Assembly (NCBI GenBank): GCA_947463165.1
Contig: CANHSW010000108.1
Coordinates: forward strand, 1-7,000
Direction: 5' to 3'
Source: Cyanobacteriota bacterium
GTDB lineage: Bacteria > Cyanobacteriota > Cyanobacteriia > PCC-6307 > Cyanobiaceae
DNA length: 7,000 bases
The notes beneath the pieces were generated by a model. That model did not search any database. It saw only the letters and a list, made by a program, of their open reading frames with translations, and was not told the origin of the DNA. Each line of letters starts with the position of its first letter. The stretch's first letter is position 1. A program made the translations under genes and the position numbers. Positions 1 to 5,262 of the stretch are shown in pieces.

Positions 1-2028
1 TCAAGATTTTATTAACTGCAAATCTAATTCATAGTTTCGACGTTCGGCTTGCAATTGTAACTCGTCGGTGTCGGAGTGTTCTAGGCGCAAATCAAACCAA
101 AAGGTGGTGCCTATGCCAACTTCGCTGGCCATGCTTACCTGGCTGCCATGCTTATTCAAAATACCCTTTACAATTGAAAGCCCTAGGCCTGTGCCAGCTT
201 CCGTATGAACAGTGTTCTCGACCCGGTAGAAACGCTCGAAAATGCGGTCTTGCTCTAGGGCGGAAATGCCGCAGCCACTATCGGCAATTTCGATACGCAG
301 CCTAGGCAGTGGTGAACTTAAATCACAGGCTGGGTTGCCGTTGGCGGCAACGGTAGGTTCTATCGGGCAATGATCAGGCCAGGGATAGGCTCTAAACACC
401 AGACGGCCACCGGAGGGTGTGAATTTAAGAGCATTTCCCACCAGGTTATCGAACACCTGCAACAGCAAATCCCAGTTTGCAAGCACCCTGGGTAGCTGGG
501 GGTCGGCTTCCATGATCAGCAGCACTCCCTTTTCTTCCGCATTTAGCCTGTAGGTGCGCAGGGTCTGTTCCATGGCTGGAACAATGGACATAGGCTCAAA
601 GTTCCATTTGCCGTCGGATTCGAGCCGCGATAAATCCAGCACATCATTGACTAATCGAGTTAGTCGATCAGTTTCGGCGTTGGCGATGCCAAGGAATTCT
701 TTTTTATCTGCTTCGCTGAGTTGATCGCCTAGGTCATGGAGGGTTTCCACATAGCTTTTGATATTGGATAATGGCGTGCGCAACTCGTGGGAGACATTGC
801 TAATGAAGCGGGCTTGAGCTGCATTTAGCTCCACTTCCCGAGTGAGGTCTTGTATCGTCATTGCGATACCCTTTAGCGATTCGCCATTGGCATCGCTAAC
901 CGATTGCAAAACGATGCGCAGGGTGCGGGCTGGTTCGCCAAAGCTGTAGCGAACGTCGGCTGATTCCCGCTCCAGGCTCTGCAAGCTCTCTAGGGGAGCT
1001 TGCAATTCCATCGACAGCAACTCCGGCAATTCGGCGATCAACAAGTTGCCATCTAGGCTGCGACCCTCCCAGCGAAACAGCCTTCGGGCGGTGGGATTCA
1101 CCAGCACAATTCTGCCCTCTGCATCCAGCAATACCGCCCCATCGGCCATTGTGGCAATCAGAGACTGTTGTTTTACCTGGGCAGCTGTAAGCTCTTCAAT
1201 GTTTGCCGCCTTATATGCCTCAAGCTGGGAGGCCATCGTGTTGAAGCCCTGCAGTAATTCCCCGAGCTCTCCGCCCACCGGCAGGCTGATACGTGTCTCA
1301 AAGTAGCCGCCGGCCACCTGTCTTACTCCCGTCAGTAGTTCCTTGACCGGGCGGGTAATTGTGAGCGCATTAAAGACAGCTCCAAGAATCACCAAGGCCC
1401 ATATGGAGATGAACACCGCCACGGTGACTTCACGGGTTATGGCGGCACTGGCAAGCAGGGTTTCATTGGGGTTGATTCCCAATGCCAATACGCCTAAATA
1501 ATTGCCATCGCTCACCATCGGCACAAACACATCTGTAACCTGGCCGTTCGGGGTTAGGTGTTGCCTAACCAATGGATTTTCCGGGTGTTGGCGCAGATCA
1601 GCAGGTAATTCCAGGCGGCGACTCAGCAGCAGTTCACTGCTGCCAGAGTTGGCTCCGATCGGTATACCAAGGTAAATAACTCCATTGGGATCGGCAAAAA
1701 AGATATAGCGCAGGCTAGAGCTGTAATGCCAAAACTTATCTGCCACAGCGGCCAGTTCTCGATCCTTGCCCTCGGCCACCAGCGGCGTGACATTGGCGGA
1801 GAGCAGTATTCCCAGGTCGCGACCATAGCGGGTATCGCTGTTCCGGGCATCGCGCTGGATGCCATTGAGGGCAAGGAAAGTGATACCCGTCATCAGCAGG
1901 CTCACCACCAGGGTGGCAACGGCCAGCAATTTGGTCTGCAGGCTGAATTCAGCCCACCAACTGGCCAGCAGCTGGCGCCAATTAGAGCTGGGCTCCTCTG
2001 CCTGGGGGAGGTTTTGGGGGATGTTCAT
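1..2028 (-). CDS. nblS: NblS-type (Hik33/DspA) membrane sensor histidine kinase
   Basis: This is a complete 675-residue sensor kinase of the inner membrane. Segments in order: a short cytoplasmic N-terminus, TM1 at about 33-55, a sensor loop at about 56-200, TM2 at about 201-223, HAMP at about 224-276, PAS at about 287-395, the HisKA helix with SHELRTPL at 413-420 (predicted phospho-acceptor His414), and an HATPase domain with N-box NLVGNALKFT (528-537), G1 DSGCGI (583-588), F-box ERFYRVE (598-604) and G2 GTGLGL (612-617). All catalytic boxes are intact. This TM-loop-TM-HAMP-PAS-kinase order is that of cyanobacterial NblS/Hik33, which is known to signal through RpaB-type regulators in high-light, nutrient and phycobilisome responses; the family name rests on architecture and motifs. 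About 29 residues are inserted between the N and G1 boxes. The start ATG overlaps the purD stop, with AGGTG 8 nt upstream. G+C is visibly lower than in purD, down to 19 of 60 bases in the last 60 bases of the gene. Confidence 0.93.
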   Translation of the reverse strand: MNIPQNLPQAEEPSSNWRQLLASWWAEFSLQTKLLAVATLVVSLLMTGITFLALNGIQRDARNSDTRYGRDLGILLSANVTPLVAEGKDRELAAVADKFWHYSSSLRYIFFADPNGVIYLGIPIGANSGSSELLLSRRLELPADLRQHPENPLVRQHLTPNGQVTDVFVPMVSDGNYLGVLALGINPNETLLASAAITREVTVAVFISIWALVILGAVFNALTITRPVKELLTGVRQVAGGYFETRISLPVGGELGELLQGFNTMASQLEAYKAANIEELTAAQVKQQSLIATMADGAVLLDAEGRIVLVNPTARRLFRWEGRSLDGNLLIAELPELLSMELQAPLESLQSLERESADVRYSFGEPARTLRIVLQSVSDANGESLKGIAMTIQDLTREVELNAAQARFISNVSHELRTPLSNIKSYVETLHDLGDQLSEADKKEFLGIANAETDRLTRLVNDVLDLSRLESDGKWNFEPMSIVPAMEQTLRTYRLNAEEKGVLLIMEADPQLPRVLANWDLLLQVFDNLVGNALKFTPSGGRLVFRAYPWPDHCPIEPTVAANGNPACDLSSPLPRLRIEIADSGCGISALEQDRIFERFYRVENTVHTEAGTGLGLSIVKGILNKHGSQVSMASEVGIGTTFWFDLRLEHSDTDELQLQAERRNYELDLQLIKS

Positions 2029-3335
2029 CGACTGCGCACCTGGTGACCGATGTCGCGGCGGAAATTCATCCCCTCAAACTGCACCTGCTCCAGGCCCCCA
2101 TAAACTCTTTCAAAGGCTGTATCAAAATCCTCCGCCTGGGCCACCACCGCCAGCACGCGGCCACCACTGCTGACGCAGCCGCCATCGGCTTGACGCTGGC
2201 TACCGGCGTGGAACAACTGCAGGTTATTGGAGCTAACCAGGCTGCTCTGGATAGGATCGCCACTGCGAATTTTGCCGGGGTAGCCGGCGGCGGCGGCGAT
2301 CACGCAGGCGCTGCAGCCTGGGTCAATGGTGAGTTTTGGCGCCTGATCTAATTGGCCAACGGCACAGGCCAGCAGCACCGCGGCTAGTTCTGGCCCCAAA
2401 AGTGGCATCAAGGTTTCACATTCCGGATCGCCGAAGCGACAGTTGAATTCGATCACACTCGGCCCATTTTCGGTGAGCATCAGGCCGGCATAGATCACGC
2501 CTCGATAGTTGATGCCCCGTCGCCGTAACGCCTCCAGGGTGGGCTCCAGCACCAGCTGACGCACCAGCTCCAGCCCTGCCCCATCCAGCAGCGGCGCTGG
2601 CGCATAGGCTCCCATGCCGCCGGTGTTGGGACCGGTGTCCCCCTCGCCAATGCGCTTGTGATCCTGGGCCGGCGGCAGCAGCAGCAGCCGCTCCCCGTCG
2701 GTGAGGGCGAAGACAGACACCTCGGGGCCGCAAGTGCGCTCCTCCAGCACCAAGGCGGCGCCCTCGGCTATGGCGAACCGCCCCGCAAATATTTCGCCGA
2801 TGGCATCGCGGGCTTCCTGCATGGTTTCTGAGACGGTGACGCCCTTGCCCGCGGCCAGACCATCGGCCTTGACCACCAGGGGACGCCCCTGGGCCTCCAG
2901 GACCGCCAGCGCTTGCTCCAGGCTGGTGGCGGGCCAATAGCCGGCGGTGGGCACGCCCGCCTCCTGCATCAATGTTTTGGCCCAATGTTTGCTGGCCTCC
3001 AGCTGGGCGCCATCGGCTCCAGGTCCAAACACCGGCAGGCCAGCGGCCCGCAGCCGATCGGCCAGGCCGGCCGCCAGGGGCGCCTCAGGCCCCACCACCA
3101 CCAATTCCACCGCCAATTCCCGGCAGGCCGCCAGCAGCCCCTCCTGGTCGGATTCGGCGATGGCCAGCTGCTGACAGCCTTCTAATTCCAGCGTGCCGCC
3201 ATTGCCCGGCGCCACCCACACCTGCTCCACGCCATGGCTGCGGGCCAGGGCCCAGGCCAGGGCGTTTTCGCGTCCGCCGCCGCCCACCACCAGAATTCGC
3301 GCCGGCGTTGACGAGGCAATCGAGACGGTGGTCAT
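2025..3335 (-). CDS. purD: Phosphoribosylamine-glycine ligase (GAR synthetase)
   Basis: PurD joins phosphoribosylamine to glycine using ATP, giving GAR, the second step of cytosolic de novo purine synthesis. The 436-residue protein is of normal length. It shows an N-terminal Rossmann-like segment with [13 protein letters not shown] (16-28) and VAPGN (41-45), VVGPEAPL (80-87), an ATP-grasp region with [12 protein letters not shown] (155-166), QDHKR (224-228) and [12 protein letters not shown] (233-244), metal/ATP residues in [11 protein letters not shown] (295-305), and a C-terminal domain with AAGYPG (349-354), FHAGS (375-379) and SSGGRVL (389-395). Two departures are visible: Asn24 where E. 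coli has His in GREHAL, and Glu307 where the GARS signature RFGDPEx[QM] expects Gln or Met. No clear Shine-Dalgarno sequence precedes the ATG; the upstream mRNA is pyrimidine-rich. It is the first gene of the leftward unit and its TGA overlaps the nblS ATG by 4 bases. Function is near certain. Confidence 0.97.
   Translation of the reverse strand: MTTVSIASSTPARILVVGGGGRENALAWALARSHGVEQVWVAPGNGGTLELEGCQQLAIAESDQEGLLAACRELAVELVVVGPEAPLAAGLADRLRAAGLPVFGPGADGAQLEASKHWAKTLMQEAGVPTAGYWPATSLEQALAVLEAQGRPLVVKADGLAAGKGVTVSETMQEARDAIGEIFAGRFAIAEGAALVLEERTCGPEVSVFALTDGERLLLLPPAQDHKRIGEGDTGPNTGGMGAYAPAPLLDGAGLELVRQLVLEPTLEALRRRGINYRGVIYAGLMLTENGPSVIEFNCRFGDPECETLMPLLGPELAAVLLACAVGQLDQAPKLTIDPGCSACVIAAAAGYPGKIRSGDPIQSSLVSSNNLQLFHAGSQRQADGGCVSSGGRVLAVVAQAEDFDTAFERVYGGLEQVQFEGMNFRRDIGHQVRSR
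2037..2041 (-). promoter_or_regulatory. Ribosome binding site of nblS inside the purD 3' end
   Basis: On the minus strand AGGTG lies 8 nt upstream of the nblS ATG, within the last codons of purD. It supports the start at 2028, together with the ATGA stop/start overlap, and suggests nblS is translated by reinitiation after purD as well as by direct ribosome entry. Confidence 0.5.
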
Positions 3336-3415
3336 GGCCTGGTGGGAGCGAGGTGCCTGGGGCGGGTCTTCTAGGTTTAACCGCGCGTAGCGGGCCGCCG
3401 TGCCCTCTTCTATAC
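3336..3415. promoter_or_regulatory. Divergent promoter region between purD and the secreted-protein gene
   Basis: These 80 bases are the only gap that can hold the promoters of both divergent units, unless promoters lie inside genes. No strong sigma-70 pair is visible. On the minus strand TATAGA (3414-3409) could be a -10 box for purD, leaving a leader of about 66 nt, but no good -35 lies at the right distance. On the plus strand TAGGTT (3372-3377) is a weak -10 candidate. A small inverted repeat GGTT-T-AACC lies around 3374-3382, and CCGC/GCGG (3381-3384 and 3390-3393) could form a 4-bp stem. Neither matches an operator I know. The assignment rests on position, not on motifs. Confidence 0.5.
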
Positions 3416-4429
3416 ATGGCGGCAGCTCCAGGTAGATCTGCGCTGGCAGCTTTTTGGTTACAGGCCGTCAGCCGCCGGCGCTGGCTGTCACTGGTTTTGG
3501 TGGCGGCCCTGGCGGCGAGCCCCGCCCAGGCCCGCAGGGGTAAGCCCAAGCCGAGCGAGGCAGAGCGGGCCTTTGCCGCCCTGCTGCGCGATGGCGGCCT
3601 CGACCAGTTGGCGGCCTCCTGTGCCCAGCTGATCGACCAGGGTCACCTGGCCCAATTGCAGCAGGTGCAAAGGCGCCTGCTCACGATCAAGCCCGCCCCC
3701 CAGCCCTTGGCGGTGGTGCTGGCCAATGCCGATGCGCTGATCACTTGCCAGGCCCCCCAGGCCGCCCTGCGGGTGCTGGAGCGCTATGGACCGGCCCAGG
3801 GGGTAGAGCGCTATCAGTGGCTGCTCCTGGAGTGGCGGGCCGCCCATGCCGGGCTGGATCACTGGCGGGCGGCGGCGGCCCTGCGCCAGCTGGCCCAAGG
3901 AGAGCTGGCAAACCTGGAAACCCTGCTGTTGCCTGTCCAGCGCCATGCTGACGGCACTGTTACCAGTCGCCCGGCCCTAGACCTGCTGGCGGCTGAGCTG
4001 GAGTCCCTGGAGCAAACCCAGGCCGCAGCAGAGGTGTTGCTGGCCGGTCGCCAACCTGGATTGGCCACCGCCGGCCGCATCAATCGCGCCGTGCAACTGA
4101 TGCGGCAATTGCCGAGCGCCGAACGGGAGCGATTGTTGGAGGTGGCCCTTGACCAGGCCGCAGCAGCCGGCGCCTGGTCTTTGGTGGCTGAGATTCTCGA
4201 TCACCAACTGGCCCTGGCCCCCAGCGAAGCCAGCGCCAGGGCGCGGGCCCTGGCCGCCCAGCGCCGGGCGCGGCTGAGCCCCCGTATCGACGACGCCTAC
4301 GGTGAGTTGGGTTTGCGTCGCCAGGACCCAGCCGCTCTGCGGCGCGTCCAGGAGCTGGAGCTGCAGCTGCGCTCTCCCCGGGCTCCAGGTGGCCATGCCG
4401 CCTCCCCCTTGCTCGCCCCTCAGCCATGA
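3416..4429 (+). CDS. Exported helical-repeat (TPR-like) protein of unknown function
   Basis: I do not recognise this 337-residue protein. Its N-terminus looks like a signal peptide: arginines at 20-22, a hydrophobic core [12 protein letters not shown] (23-34) and a likely cleavage site after SPAQA (35-39), so the mature protein would be in the periplasm or lumen. S19-R-R-R-W-L24 resembles a twin-arginine motif, so Tat export is possible; Sec is the default guess. The rest is almost all Ala/Leu/Gln/Arg-rich amphipathic helix. Segments near 68-123 and 250-285 resemble TPR or related alpha-solenoid units, with no enzyme motif. A Pro/Ala-rich tail follows residue about 320. ATG 3416 is the only ATG giving a complete signal peptide. 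No Shine-Dalgarno is visible. The frame stays open for 148 codons upstream, but that part lies opposite purD and encodes improbable Pro/Arg-rich sequence. Its TGA overlaps the purC ATG by 4 bases. High third-position G+C and the neighbouring overlap support it as a real gene. Confidence 0.82.
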   Translation: MAAAPGRSALAAFWLQAVSRRRWLSLVLVAALAASPAQARRGKPKPSEAERAFAALLRDGGLDQLAASCAQLIDQGHLAQLQQVQRRLLTIKPAPQPLAVVLANADALITCQAPQAALRVLERYGPAQGVERYQWLLLEWRAAHAGLDHWRAAAALRQLAQGELANLETLLLPVQRHADGTVTSRPALDLLAAELESLEQTQAAAEVLLAGRQPGLATAGRINRAVQLMRQLPSAERERLLEVALDQAAAAGAWSLVAEILDHQLALAPSEASARARALAAQRRARLSPRIDDAYGELGLRRQDPAALRRVQELELQLRSPRAPGGHAASPLLAPQP

Positions 4430-5250
4430 GCGCCTACTCCCTCGGCCCCCTGCTGCATGAAGGGAAGGCCAAGCGCGTCTACGCCACCGACCAGCCCGAT
4501 CTGCTGGCGGTGGAGTTCAAGGATGACGCCACCGCCTTCAATGCCCAGAAGCGAGCCCAGCTCAGCGGCAAGGGGGTTCTTAACTGCCAAATCTCAGCCC
4601 TGCTGTTCGAATATCTGGAACTGCAGGGCATCCCCACCCACTTCTTGGGGCTGCCACCAGCCACCGCCACCGCCACTGCCACATCTGCGGTTGGCGAAGC
4701 GGGCGGTGAGGCCAGTGGCGAGGCTGGCGGCAACTGGATGCTGGTGCGACCGGTGCGGGTGGTGCCGCTGGAGGTGGTGATCCGCAACATCGCCGCCGGC
4801 TCCCTGTGTAAACAGCTGCCCATCGCCTCTGGCACTCGCCTGGAGCAGCCGCTGCTCGATCTCTATTACAAAGACGACGGCCTCGGCGATCCGCTGCTCA
4901 GCGAAGCCCGCCTGCGGCTGCTGGGCCTGGTGGACGACGCCCAGCGAATCGCCATCGAACAGCTGGCCTGGCGGGTAAACACCGCCCTGGGGCAGCTGTT
5001 CGCCGGCCTGGATCTGGAGTTGGTGGACTTCAAAATCGAGCTGGGCTACAGCGCAGACGGTCAGCTACTGCTGGCCGATGAGATCAGTCCCGACAATTGC
5101 CGCCTCTGGGATCGCGGCATCGCCGACAGCCAGGCGCGAATTCTCGACAAGGATCGCTTTCGCCAGGATCTGGGCGGAGTTGTCGAGGCCTACGGGGAGG
5201 TTCTCAAACGGGTCCAGGGGGTCTGTCCTGAACCACGGGTCTACCGGTAA
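4426..5250 (+). CDS. purC: SAICAR synthetase (phosphoribosylaminoimidazole-succinocarboxamide synthase)
   Basis: PurC condenses CAIR with aspartate using ATP to give SAICAR in cytosolic de novo purine synthesis. Diagnostic stretches are HEGKAKRVY (11-19) in the nucleotide-binding N-lobe, [11 protein letters not shown] (29-39), the first family signature [15 protein letters not shown] (112-126), the second LVDFKIELG (199-207), [14 protein letters not shown] (216-229) and [11 protein letters not shown] (241-251). All look intact. The protein has 274 residues against 237 in E. coli. Most of the excess is a low-complexity insert at about 79-102, between [11 protein letters not shown] and the strand leading to signature 1; a short C-terminal extension adds the rest. 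The start is fixed by the ATGA overlap with the upstream gene and by the normal distance to HEGKAK. No Shine-Dalgarno precedes it, so translation probably depends on coupling. bamA follows after 12 bases. Confidence 0.97.
   Translation: MSAYSLGPLLHEGKAKRVYATDQPDLLAVEFKDDATAFNAQKRAQLSGKGVLNCQISALLFEYLELQGIPTHFLGLPPATATATATSAVGEAGGEASGEAGGNWMLVRPVRVVPLEVVIRNIAAGSLCKQLPIASGTRLEQPLLDLYYKDDGLGDPLLSEARLRLLGLVDDAQRIAIEQLAWRVNTALGQLFAGLDLELVDFKIELGYSADGQLLLADEISPDNCRLWDRGIADSQARILDKDRFRQDLGGVVEAYGEVLKRVQGVCPEPRVYR
4660..4731 (+). repeat. Low-complexity in-frame repeat insert within purC
   Basis: Two short tandem patterns lie side by side in frame. Four GCC-ACN hexamers (4660-4683) encode (Ala-Thr)4. 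After a short joint, three degenerate 12-base units (4693-4704, 4705-4716, 4717-4728) encode GEAG, GEAS and GEAG. The units differ mostly at third codon positions. The E. coli enzyme has no counterpart, so this is probably a lineage-specific surface-loop expansion. Confidence 0.75.
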
Positions 5251-5252
5251 GG
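5248..5252 (+). promoter_or_regulatory. Likely ribosome binding site of bamA, overlapping the purC stop
   Basis: TAAGG spans the purC TAA stop and lies 10 nt upstream of ATG 5263. It favours this start over the in-frame ATG at 5293, which has no Shine-Dalgarno-like sequence ahead of it. The motif is short and the spacing slightly long. Confidence 0.4.
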
Positions 5253-5262
5253 TCAGCCTCAC

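Noticed and set aside
81..1056. Many CTAG/CCTAGG sites within nblS
   Set aside because: The number I counted by eye is near chance expectation for this composition, and most coincide with CTA leucine codons on the coding strand.
2416..2985. 189-codon frame on the minus strand within purD
   Set aside because: It is a shifted frame of purD on the same strand, rich in Gly/Ala/Arg/His with no domain-like pattern.
3381..3393. CCGC-GCGTA-GCGG hairpin as a terminator
   Set aside because: The stem is only 4 bp, has no following T tract, and lies between divergent gene starts where no transcript should end.
2972..3415. In-frame open extension of 148 codons upstream of the secreted-protein gene
   Set aside because: It lies opposite the purD start region, encodes an improbable Pro/Arg-rich sequence, and would bury the clear signal peptide. 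Long antisense frames are expected in G+C-rich coding DNA.
3411..3416. TATACA as a -10 box for the rightward unit
   Set aside because: It overlaps the ATG at 3416, so transcription would start inside the coding region, with no suitable in-frame start just downstream.
3457..3462. GTTACA as an HLR1 (RpaB) half-site
   Set aside because: There is a single half-site without its partner, located inside the coding region; such a hexamer is expected by chance.
3488..4427. Several minus-strand frames of 74-152 codons opposite the secreted-protein gene
   Set aside because: They overlap each other and the plus-strand gene, have shadow-type composition and no motifs.
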